Part shown: positions 14,032-26,980 of the stretch, one piece after another
How the letters are laid out: every line of letters starts with the position of its first letter
How positions within the stretch are numbered: position 1 is the stretch's first letter
Source: Synanceia verrucosa
Lineage: Eukaryota; Chordata; Actinopteri; Perciformes; Synanceiidae
Assembly: GCA_029721515.1 (NCBI GenBank)
Contig: CM056555.1
Span: 62,001 to 126,000 of the forward strand
Direction of reading: 5' to 3'
DNA: 64,000 nt
The notes under the pieces: model-generated
Told to the model about the DNA's origin: nothing
The model's database searches: none
What the model saw: only the letters and a program-made list of their open reading frames with translations
Position numbers and translations under genes: made by a program

Positions 14032-17000
14032 AGGTGAGGTCTTTGACTACCTGGTTGCTCACGGACGTATGAAGGAGAAGGAGGCCAGAGCCAAGTTTCG
14101 CCAGGTGAGATCATTTCATCTCATAAGGCACTGATGTTGTTTTTAACTTGTTAAATATGTCTTTCTGCCATATCACTTCCTGCACACATGATATACAAGT
14201 GTATCATTCTGCAGCACTGTCTAAGATCTGATTACCTCCAACAAGTCATTCTAATTGTTTACATCTAGTTGTTGTTGTTGTTGTTGTGCGGTGGCTCATC
14301 CTCCAAGTAGCATCACTTCAGCCTGTGTTAATTTAACCACTAGTAAAGCACATTTTGGTTCATTAGCTTAGTGGCTAACACGGTTGTGGTCAGCAAAGTG
14401 CTGCTGGAAAAAAAACTCACTTAATTTTATTGGCATTATCTCTCAGTTTGTCCTGATTTTGGTATTTGTTTATGGTAATGCAGTTGTATTGCCTTTTAGC
14501 TATTTTTTTACATTCTGTAATAGGTCTGTAATAGGTTTTTGAGGGTTAGCAATGCATTAGATGAACATGAAACTTTGTATAGACATGTTGGGAGCAAAAC
14601 ATAAAAGCTCTACTGGATGCTAACAGTGTCTGCTGGTGGCTAGCTGCTAGCATGCAGGAGTCATGTTAGTACTGACTGATTGTTCCTTCCAAGGAAACAG
14701 GAGCCAGAACCAGAATTGTATTGTGAGCTAACTAACATGCTTCACAGCAGAGTCTCCAGTGCCCTAAGAAGGCCACCATACCTCTAATAGAGAAGTCATC
14801 TGTTGTTATATTTGTTTTTTAATCACTGTTTTTCTTTTGTCGCTGCAGATTGTATCTGCAGTGGAGTACTGTCACCAGAAGAGGATTGTACACAGAGACC
14901 TCAAGGTACACACACACACACACAGACCAGTATGTTGGATTTGTACAAAGAAAGTTTAGTGGAAGTAAACACTGCAGTATATTGTATTATATATGATTTA
15001 TTGTTCTAAATAAATATATATAATATATATATAAATAAATAAAAGTTCTAAAGAAATTGTTGAGATCATGTGACATCATGTGGAGTCACAGTCTGCACAG
15101 TATTGATTGTTGAACTGGTATCAAGCTTCTTTGTTTGCTTGTTGCTTTTTTATCTTGTTACCTACTTATTATTGACACATTTATTTTTCTACTTTTTTCA
15201 TTAAGTTTTATCTCATCTTATCAGTTGATGTTGAGCAACAACTGTTTCTATGAGGAACTGTTCTGTAAACTGTTAATTTCAGTGAGAAATCACCTTAATT
15301 TTTGCAGTTGCTTGTAAGTAGTGAAGCTGATGTCTAAAAATTAATTAATTTATTGTTAAATAAAGTGTTTTAAAACATGAAATTCTTGTCTGTCTCAGGC
15401 AGAGAACCTGCTGCTGGATGCTGACATGAACATTAAGATTGCAGACTTTGGCTTCAGTAATGAGTTCACGCTGGGCAGCAAGCTGGACACATTCTGTGGG
15501 TCTCCTCCTTACGCCGCCCCTGAACTCTTCCAGGTAAACTTGGCCCCGCCCACCACACCTGCGTAACAAACACCTGCTGTCTGCCACACTTTATCCACAC
15601 ATCCTGTCTCATCTGCATACTTTAAAATGTGGATCCATTAAACATAATTTTATACACATTTTCACAAAATAATAATAATGTGTCTGTTACTGTTGTGAAG
15701 GTAACTGTTAACAGGAGTTTTATTGGATAATATTTGAAAGCGTGTGTTAATGTGTGGTGCCGCAGTGTGCTGCTGGGTAATGTAGTGCTGTAACGCTGCA
15801 GGGAAAGAAGTACGACGGGCCAGAGGTGGACGTCTGGAGTCTGGGAGTGATTCTGTACACACTGGTCAGCGGCTCTCTGCCCTTCGACGGACAGAACCTC
15901 AAGGTGCGGACAAAATAATAGAAATACTTTTTTTAAAATAACGTTCAGGCTGTACTACACAACTATTTGACGTAGAGAAGCTGAGTGAACTGGAGGGTCA
16001 GTAGTGGAGCAGGCTTAAGAATATTTTAGTCAAAGGGCTGTTCAGAATCAGGAATGAACTTTTAGTGGAAGCTGCTTGAGTACTATACAAACTCTCTTTA
16101 TCTTTTAGCTGCAGTAGTTAGCACTGTCGCCTCACAGCAAGAAGGTTTGATTCCCGGCCCGGGGCCTTTCTGTGTGGAGTTTGCATGTTCTCCTCATGTC
16201 TGTGTGGGTTCTCTCTGGTACTCCGGCTTCCTCCCACCATCCAAAAACATACATGGGGATTAGGTTAACTGGTTAATTTAAATTGACCGTAGGTGTGAAT
16301 GTGAGTGTGAGTGGTTGTCTGTCTCTATGTGTCCTGTGATGAACTGGACACTTGTCCAGGGTGTACCCTGTCTTTCACCCTAAGACAGCTGGGATAGACT
16401 CCAGCCCCCCTGACCCTATGAGAGGATAAGAGGGAGAAGATGGATGGATGGATGGATATTTTACTTTTTACTGCACTAGTGTCATCTGACAGGTTTAGTT
16501 ACTTTACAGATTTGGATTATTAATACAAAATAATATTAACTAATCAATAATGATGTATTATTCTAGATTAAACTACCCAGCAGTATATGATATGATTAAA
16601 ATGAGCTTCACATTTACCAGCTGCAGCATTAAAGTAATGATCACATTAATCAATCTATAATTATAATAATACTATAATATTGTTATGAAAAAGACTATTC
16701 TGCATATTGAGTAGTTTTACCTTTGGTACCTTACTTTGATGCCGGACCTTTTCTAACAGAGTATTTCTACACTACACACTCAGCGTTCCTGACAAGTGAT
16801 GTTTTTGACCCATCATTAGTCTCTGCAGCATCAGACAGCCAACACCATCTATTAGCCCTGATCCAAGGTACCTTTGAGCCTCTCTTCATTCAGTTGATTT
16901 TGGAAGTTGTTTTGCGCTTTAAGTGAACATCCAGAGGAGAGATGGTTAGCATCATGACACCATCAGTCAGTATCATGTTATGTCAAGTAAAAGCAAATAT

Positions 17001-20000
17001 TTTTACATTTGAGGAGCTTAAACAGGCTAATGTTTCATACTTAAAATGAACAGTTAATCAATGATTGAAATCAGGGTTGCTCCTGACCGAAATGGGGCCC
17101 GAAGCGAAATTATATTTGGAGGCCTCCCTCTTACTTGCTCTGACTCATGATGACAACTCTTCGCTCTGTGCAGTCTGACTACAGCTCTCTTCTGTCCTTC
17201 CTCAAGCTGATATGATGCTATACGTGCCTCACGGTATCGCATATGCACATCCAAATGCGTCTCCTCGCGCAAAACGTGGCTCTCCATGGAAGATGAGGCA
17301 CAGTGTGTGTTCTGTGTTTAAAGATTGAAATAGTTGCAGATAATTGTCCTAATATTGTGAACGTAATTAATGAGCTAATGTTTTGTGTGTGTTTAGGAGC
17401 TGAGGGAGCGTGTTCTCAGAGGAAAGTACCGCATTCCCTTCTACATGTCGACTGACTGTGAGAACCTGCTGAAGAAGCTGCTGGTGCTCAACCCAGGGAA
17501 ACGAGGCAGTCTGCAGGTGAGACCAGAGTCTCACAAAAAAATCAATTGGATTATTTTGGAAAAATGCAAGTCAAGTCAACTTTATTTGTATAGCCCAATA
17601 TCACAAATTATGAATTTGCCCCATTGGGCTTTACAATCTGTACAGGATATGACATCCTCTGTCCTTTACAAATGACCCTCTCATCGACTAAGGAAAAACT
17701 CCCCCAAAAAAACTTTTAACAGGGAAAAAGAAACGGAAGAAACCTCAGGAAGAGCAACAGAGGAGGAATCCCTCTTCAGGATGGACAGCCGTGCAATAGA
17801 TGCCATGTGTACAGAATAACAACAATGAAAACACATTAACACTACATATAAAATTGTATGGAAATGTCCAACTCAATATAACAACAGCTAATATACAGTG
17901 TGTATATATAGAATTATATGAGAGTGTCCAAGGGGATGAAGAGCATCATCAAGCTATCAGCAAAGGATGAGAAGCATGTCTTCCTCTCCACCACGCCAAC
18001 CAGAAGAAGCCTGTGCAGCACATCCTCCTCTCCACCACACCAAACAGGAGAAGCCTCCGCAAGATGACCTCATCACCACCACATCGCTCAGAACCAGAAG
18101 ATGAAGCCTGACTGGTCTGCACAACCACTACTCCACCAGGTAGACTGGATCCATGGATACCTGTGAGATGAGAACGCACAGGGACTACGAGGCACAAAAC
18201 TAATCTGCAGCATGTGTTAAAGGGAGGAAGAGTAAACACATCCTCTTCTACACTATTCTAACAGATACAACCTGAGCAGCATCGCCTCTTCTCCATCTCA
18301 CCACCATCACGACAGACGGAGCCTGGATGACACCACCTCCTTCTCAACAAGTAGCCTCAGCTCATGGACACCTGGGAGCTGAGAGCACAGGGACTCCAGG
18401 GAAGAAGATGAGTTAGTAAAATGACTTAATGGAGGCATCCAAATGAAGAAGAAGAGAAGCTCAGTGTGTCAGAGGAAATCCCCCGGCAGTCTAGACCTAT
18501 AGCGGCATGACTAAGGACTGATCCAAGGCAGCCTGTCAGCATTGGATCAGTCCTAACTATAAGCACTATCAAAAAGGAAAGTCTTAAGCCTACTCTTGAA
18601 TAAGGGGATGGTGTCTGCCTCCCGGACTGAAAGAGGGAGTTGGTTCCACAGAAGAGGAGCTTGATAACTGAAAGTTCTAGCTCCCATTCTACTTTTATAA
18701 ACCCTAGGAACCGCTAATAGTCCTGCATTCTGAGAACGCAGAGTTCTAGCAGGATTATAAGGCACTATTAGCTCTTTAAGATAAGATGGTGCCTGACCAT
18801 TCAGTGCCTTGTAGGTAAGGAGGAGGATTTTAAATTCTATTCTAGATTTTACAGGGAGCCAGTGCAGAGAGGCTAACACCGGAGAAATATGGTCTCTTTT
18901 CCTGGTTCTGGTCAGAACACGTGCTGCAGCGTTCTGGACCAGCTGGAGAGTCCTGATAGACTTATTAGGGCAGCCTGATAATAACGAGTTACAATAGTCC
19001 AGCCTGGAAGTTACAAAAGCATGGACTAATTTTTCTGCATCGTTTGGGAGAGAATATGCCTTATTTTTGCAATGTTACGCAGATGAAAAAAAGCTGTTCT
19101 AGCTGTTTGTTTCATGTGGACGTTGAAGGACATATCTTGGTCAAAAATTACCCCTAGATTCCTTACAGTGGTGCTCGAGGCTGGTGCAAAGCCACCTAGA
19201 GTAAATAAGTTATTAGATAGGTTATTTCTGAGATTTTCAGGGCCAATTAGAATAACTTCAGTTTTATGTGAATTTATCAACAAGAAATTGTGCGTCATCC
19301 AAGTTTTTATATCCTGAAGACATGTTTGGAGTTTAGCTAACTGGCTGGATTCGTCTGACTTAAATGACAAATATAGCTGAGTATCATCTGCATAACAGTG
19401 AAAGTTTATGGAGTGTTTCCTGATAACATTGCCTAAAGGAAGCATATATAAAGTAAATAGAATAGGCCCAAGCACAGAACCTTGAGGAACTCCATAACTG
19501 ACTATGGACTGCATGGAGGACTCATCATTAATGTAAACAAACTGTGTTCGATCCGATAAGTAGGAACCAGCTTAAAGCAGTTCCTCTGATGCCAATTAAA
19601 TGTTCTAATCTCTGCAACAGGATATGGTGGTCAATACTGGAATAATTGGTTTCTCTGTTTTCCATTTAAGATGAGAAAGACTAAGAACCAGGCTTTCAAA
19701 AGACGTATAGTTTAATTTAGGTTTAGGTTTGATCGATAGACTAGAATCAAAAATGGCTGCAACTCCTCCTCCACGGCCTGTATCTCTAGGAATATGAGTA
19801 TTAATATGACTAGGAGGAGTGGATTCATTCAGGCTGACATAATCATCTTGACACAACCAGGTTTCAGTAAGACAAAATAAATCAACCTGGTTATCTGATA
19901 TTAATTCATTTACTAGTAGAGCTTTAGATGATAATGACCTGATATTTAAAAGTCCACATTTAATTCTCCTGTCCTGATTAACTATTTCAGCAGTGGATTT

Positions 20001-22496
20001 AATTTTTATTAAGTTATTTTGTTCAACTCCCCTTTTGTTTACTATGGATTTAACTGATTTCAGTGGTCGTGGGACAGACACCGTTTCTATGGGGTTCTGG
20101 GTGGGTGACTGCTCTAATGGAAGCACAGAGAAGTGTGTTAAACTACCTGGATGACACCACCTCCTTCTCACCAAGTAGCCTCAGCTCACGGACACCTGGG
20201 AGCTGAGAGCACAGGGACTCCGGGGAAGAAGATGAGTTAGTGAAATGAGTTAATGGAGGCATCCAAATGAAGAAGAAGAGAAGCTCAGTGTGTCAGAGGA
20301 AGTCCCCTGGCAGTCTAGACCTATAGCGGCATGACTAAGGACTGATCCAAGGCAGCCTGAGTCAGCCTTGGATCAGTCCTAACTATAAGCACTATCAAAA
20401 AGTAAAGTCTTAAGCCTACTCTTGAATAAGGGGATGGTGTCTGCCTCCCGGACTGAAAGAGGGAGTTGGTTCCACAGAAGAGGAGCTTGATAACTGAAAG
20501 CTCTAGCTCCCATTCTACTTTTATAAACCCTAGGAACCGCTAATAGTCCTGCATTCTGAGAACGCAGAGTTCTAGCAGGATTATAAGGCACTATTAGCTC
20601 TGATTTCAGTGGTCGTGGGACAGACACCGTTTCTATGGGGTTCTGGGTGGGTGACTGCTCTAATGGAAGCACAGAGAAGTGTGTTAAACTACAACTCTGT
20701 CTCCTGGTCTCAACCCTGGGTTGTCATGGGTTAGGTCGACTAATAAACTTGGCCATGTTTCTAGAAATGAGAGCTGCTCCTTCCAAAGTAGGATGGATGC
20801 AGTCTCTCCTCATCAGACCAGGTTTTCCCCAGAAACTGCTCCAATTATCGATGAAGCCCACATCATTAACTGGACACCACCTCGACAGCCAGCGGTGGAA
20901 GGATGACATGCGACTAAACATGTCATCAGAGGCCAAGCTAGGGAGGGGACCAGAGAAAACTACGGAGTCCGACATTGTTTTAGCGTAAGCACACACTGAC
21001 TCCACGTTAATTTTTGTGACCTCCGATTGGCGTAACCGGGTGTCATTACCGCCAGCGTGAATAACAATAGTCCCATATTTACGCTTATCCTTAGCCAGCA
21101 GTTTCAAATAGGATTCAACGTCACCCGCTCTGGCCCCCGGAATGCATTTGACTATGGTTGCCGGTGTCGCTAATTTCACGTTTCGAAGAATAGAGCTGCC
21201 AATAACCAGGGTTGGCTTCTCAGCGGGTGTGTCGCTGAGTGGGGAAAACTTGTTAGAAACGTGAAGGGGTCGGTGGTGAGCTGTGGGCTGTTTAAAACTA
21301 CGCTTCCTTCGGACAGTCACCCACTCTCCCGGCTGCTCGGGAGTTGCCGGGGGACGGCTAGCAGGAGCTACGCTAGGTCGGCTCGCACCGGCTAGGGGCT
21401 GGCTAGCTACGGAAGCATAACTAGGACTTTGGATGGTGCAGAGCTGGGCTTCTAACTCGCTAAGCCTCGCCTACAAAACCGCGAACATGCTACACTTATT
21501 ACACGTACCATTATCACTAAAGGAGGCAGAGGAATAACTGAGCATGAGACACACTGAGCAAGAGAAAGCAGGAGAAGGAAAAGGAGAAGCCATGGCTATA
21601 CGCTAAGATAACTGCTAAGCTAGGCTATGGAAGCTAGTTGTTAGCCGAAAAGAGCCGCCGGAAAACACCAACGAGTGACAGGGAAAGTCTAGGGAAGTTT
21701 TAGAGTGCTTGATAGGATTAGTACACTACAAATGTACGGCGGGACGTTAACCGCTGTGGATTAAGACAGTAACAAAACTATTTTTGTGGCAGAGCAGCTC
21801 AGAGTGCTGTAGGAAACAACAGAGTAGCGGCTGAGAGCGGAAATGATGCAATACGCTTACCGTATAGGAGGAGCTCTGTGGTGTGTATTCCCAAGAAAAC
21901 CAAATGTTACTTTTTGGGTCAGGCAGATGTACAGCTTTACCTCTGGAAAAAATAACATTTGCCTTATAACTAGTGTTTTTTCTGTTTGTTTGTTTCCATT
22001 GTATCTGAGTTTCTGTCTATTTATGCATCTACCAGATAATCCTGTAACCTATGTCTTACCGCTGCAACGTTTTTGTATTTTTGAAATGGTGCTGAATTGT
22101 GCTGTGATGTAAAATTTCAATAAAAACAATGTTAAAAAATGTCTTATTAAAAATGAACATGTGCTGATTAAAGACTAACTGGACCATGATGTTTAACATT
22201 TAATCTCCTGTTGTTTGTTTGTTTCTCAGCAAATCATGAAGGATCGATGGATGAATGTCGGCTACGAGGAGAAAGAGCTGAAAACTTACAACGAACCAGA
22301 GCAAGACTTCAATGACCTCAAACGCATCGGTAAGACACACACACACACACACACACACAATATTTACACATTAATAATTCAAATGATTCATTCAGTATAT
22401 TTGAATACAGACAATTGGGCAGACTGTTGAACAGTCAGGATGTTGATGCCTCTCTGTTGATTATGCTACTCATTTATTGTGTGTGTGTATATGTAA

Positions 22497-22589
<93 letters not shown>

Positions 22590-22617
22590 CATATATACAC
22601 ATATATGTGTATATATA

Positions 22618-22659
<42 letters not shown>

Positions 22660-24241
22660 TCATGGAAAAAATTATTAGACCACCCTTGTTTTCTTCAATT
22701 TCTTGTTCATTCTAATATCTGGTACCACTAAACGTATAATACAATGAACACAACAAAAAATGCAGCTGGTCACATAATACTTTATGTCCTATTTGACATT
22801 CTTAAGCTTAATTGATTCCCAGGGTATATAAGAGGCCATTTCATGTCACAAGCAGCACTGCACATGCAAAGGCCTAGAGTGGTTTCCTGCTTACATTCAA
22901 GCCGTAGCACAACTCAGAAGTTGTCAGCTCTCACATAATGCCTAAAACAAAAGAATTATGTGAAGCAACAAAGGCAGCCATCTTGGCACTGCTGGAAATT
23001 GGCATGAGTGAGAGACAGGTAGCGAAAAAACTGAAGATCTCCAAGACAGCCGTTCATTACAACAAAAAAAACAAGCTGAACATGGCACTACCAAATTGCT
23101 ACCTGGCCGTGGCAGGAAACGTCTTTCTACCCCACGAGATGACCGTGCACTCATCCGTTCCTGTGTCAGGAATCGTCGTCAGACCTCCAGGGACCTTAAA
23201 AATGAGTGGGCACTGTCGAGAAATGTGACTTGCTCGGCAAGGACAGTTCGAAACCGACTTGTTGAAGCTGGTTTGAAGTCACACAGAGCACGCAAGAAGC
23301 CCTTCATCAATGAAAGGCAGAGGAAGGCCCGGTTACTCTTTGCTCGAGACCACAAGGATTGGACTGTTGATGATTGGGCTAAGGTTCTCTTCAGTGAATG
23401 CCCACTCCAGCCAACTTACTGGTTAGGAGGAAGCCTGGAGAAGCTTACAACCCAGACTGTCTTGCCCCTACAGTAAAACATGGGGGTGGATCAGTCATGA
23501 TCTGGGGTTGTTTCAGTCTGAGTGGAACAGGGCAAATGCAATTGTGTGAAGGCCGAATGAACCAGGTCAAGTACAGGACTACCCTTGAAAACAGTCTTCT
23601 TCCATCAGCTGGAAAACTCTTTCCTGCCTCGAATGACTGGATTTTCCAACAAGACAATGCCCCTTGCCACACGGCAAGGTCAGTTAAAGCCTGGATGGAG
23701 AACCACAACATTCGCACCATGCCTTGGCCTGCTCAATCACCAGATCTTAATCCAATTGAAAACCTGTGGAAAATCATCAAACTCAAAATGGAGAACCACA
23801 AGCCCAAAAACAAAGAAAATTTGTTTGAGTTTGTCCAACAGGAATGGGCTGCTGTGACAGCAGAACAATGTCAGAAGCTGGTGGAGAGCATGCCAAGACG
23901 CATGGCTGCAGTCATCAAAAACAATGGTTATGCAATCAAGTATTAACTCTTGTGTGTATCATGTGTTTAAAGCAAACAGAAAAGAAAACATGGAATGCTT
24001 AAAAGTAGTGTTTTTGGCGGTACAATGCCATAGCTATTGATGTAAGAATTTAAGTAATTTTGGTTATTATCAAGAAAACCATGGAAAATGAATAATCCTT
24101 AGTTCTTAAATTAAACTCTCATGAGCTATTTTTGTTGTTATCATTATAATTGTCCAAACAAATGTACCTTTAGTTGAGCCAGGCATTAAAATGAACAAGA
24201 AATTGAAGAAAACAAGGGTGGTCTAATAATTTTTTCCATGA

Positions 24242-24272
<31 letters not shown>

Positions 24273-26949
24273 CGTATATATATGTATATATATGTGTGAG
24301 GGAATGAGAGCGCTGTCTAACGCACCGTCTAGCACACCAAAAGTAATTGGTGGATTTGCCGCTACTACCTCAGGGGTGCACACCCGACGTATTAGCTGTT
24401 AAAAGTTGACCGTGCATACATAAACACAGATATACCTGGAAATCATGTTGTACTCCCCCTGTTGCATTGCATAGGTCCACTCAGTAACATTAACATGTGC
24501 TACACGACATTATTAGCTGGCACATATTAACACACAGATACACAATCACACACACACACGGGTCTCACGTTGAATTTCCCGGTAGCGTTTAGTGTAGTTT
24601 CACCTGAAAAAATAAACATACACTTACTGGTTAGAGCGCTCTATGTTTGTCTGTTGTGTATTGTTTTGGTCCTCCCTTCCTGCAGTCTGCCATAATTGCT
24701 GAATGTAATTCCCATCTCTGTGGCAGCGTTTTTTTATAAAGTTTGAACTGTGAGCGCTGCCATGACAGGCCAACCCGAGTGGTAGCAAGTGTGGGCTACT
24801 TCAGCACTGTCGGGCTTGCGCAATGCAGCATGGGAATGGGCAATACCATGTGTGCAGGGGTATTTTGGTTAATGATAAAAAATGGATGTTTATTGGGCTC
24901 AATGTGTGATAATCTGTGAATAATTTTATGCTGAGGTAGAGTGCTGTTTATATATACATATATACCTTTATATATATATATATATATATATACACACGAG
25001 CCTGTATTTGTCGGTGAACCTACAGCTGAGCTGAGTGACTCTGTGACATGTATTTATGTATATGTATTTATGTGTGTGTGTGTGTGTATATATATACGTA
25101 TATACGTATATATACACACACACGTGCGTATGTATACGTGTATACATACACACGTGTGTGTGTATGTATACGTGTATATATATATATATATAAACACACA
25201 CACATGCTATGTATACGTGTATACATACGCACGTGTGTGTGTATATATACGTATATATACAGTCATGGAAAAAATTATTAGACCACCCTTGTTTTCTTCA
25301 ATTTCTTGTTAATTTTAATGCCTGGCTCAACTAAAGGTACATTTGTTTGGACAATTAATGATGATGATAACATAACAATTAATGATGATATGATAATAAT
25401 GATAACAACAAAAATAGCTCATGAGAGTTTAATTTAAGAACTAAGGATTATTCATTTTCCATGGTTTTCTTGATAATAACCAAAATTACTTAAATTCTTA
25501 CATCAATAGCTATGGCATTGTACCGCCAAAAACACTACTTTTAAGCATTCCATGTTTTCTTTTCTGTTTGCTTTAAACACATGATACACACAAGAGTTAA
25601 TACTTGATTGCATAACCGTTGTTTTTGATGACTGCAGCCATGTGTCTTGGCATGCTCTCCACCAGCTTCTGACATTGTTCTGCTGTCACAGAAGCCCATT
25701 CCTGTTGGACAAATTCAAACAAATTTTCTTTGTTTTTGGGCTTGTGGTTCTCCATTTTGAGTTTGATGATTTTCCACAGGTTTTCAATTGGATTAAGATC
25801 TGGTGATTGAGCAGGCCAAGGCATGGTGCGAATGTTGTGGTTCTCCATCCAGGCTTTAACTGACCTTGCCGTGTGGCAAGGGGCATTGTCTTGTTGGAAA
25901 ATCCAGTCATTCGAGGCAGGAAAGAGTTTTCCAGCTGATGGAAGAAGACTGTTTTCAAGGGTAGTCCTGTACTTGACCTGGTTCATTCGGCCTTCACACA
26001 ATTGCATTTGCCCTGTTCCACTCAGACTGAAACAACCCCAGATCATGACTGATCCACCCCCATGTTTTACTGTAGGGGCAAGACAGTCTGGGTTGTAAGC
26101 TTCTCCAGGCTTCCTCCTAACCAGTAAGTTGGCTGGAGTGGGCATCAATTCAAAATTGGATTCATCACTGAAGAGAACCTTAGCCCAATCATCAACAGTC
26201 CAATCCTTGTGGTCTCGAGCAAAGAGTAACCGGGCCTTCCTCTGCCTTTCATTGATGAAGGGCTTCTTGCGTGCTCTGTGTGACTTCAAACCAGCTTCAA
26301 CAAGTCGGTTTCGAACTGTCCTTGCCGAGCAAGTCACATTTCTCGACAGTGCCCACTCATTTTTAAGGTCCCTGGAGGTCTGACGACGATTCCTGACACA
26401 GGAACGGATGAGTGCACGGTCATCTCGTGGGGTAGAAAGACGTTTCCTGCCACGGCCAGGTAGCAATTTGGTAGTGCCATGTTCAGCTTGTTTTTTTTTG
26501 TTGGAATGAACGGCTGTCTTGGAGATCTTCAGTTTTTTCGCTACCTGTCTCTCACTCATGCCAATTTCCAGCAGTGCCAAGATGGCTGCCTTTGTTGCTT
26601 CACATAATTCTTTTGTTTTAGGCATTATGTGAGAGCTGACAACTTCTGAGTTGTGCTACGGCTTGAATGTAAGCAGGAAACCACTCTAGGCAAATGAAAT
26701 GGCCTCTTATATACCCTGGGAATCAATTAAGCTTAAGAATGTCAAATAGGACATAAAGTATTATGTGACCGGCTGCATTTTTTTGTTGTGTTCATTGTAT
26801 TATATGTTTAGTGGTACCAGATATTAGAATGAACAAGAAATTGAAGAAAACAAGGGTGGTCTAATAATTTTTTCCATGACTGTATATACACACACACGTA
26901 TACACGTGTGTGTGTGTGTGTATATATATATGTATATACGTGTATATAC

Positions 26950-26980
<31 letters not shown>

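Larger units (their letters stand above)
17572..21850 (-). mobile_element. Degenerate L2/CR1-like LINE with internal deletion and rearrangement
   Basis: Read on the minus strand from about 21850: a 5' leader, ORF1 (zinc-finger-like start, then an esterase domain), an ORF2 endonuclease fragment, an ORF2 reverse-transcriptase fragment, the ORF2 C-terminus, and a 3' UTR ending near 17572 with an AATAAAGTTGACTTGAC-type tail. The stretch 20150-20600 duplicates 18320-18790 (3' region) and is bracketed by two copies of a 94-bp piece (about 20055-20148 and 20600-20695). Endonuclease and reverse-transcriptase fragments are separated by a large coding deletion. It lies in MARK1 intron 10 in antisense orientation. 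Confidence 0.8.

Noticed and set aside
17054..17287. 77-codon minus-strand ORF ([20 protein letters not shown])
   Set aside because: Compositionally protein-like and possibly a transposase remnant, but I cannot assign it to a family and it has no termini.
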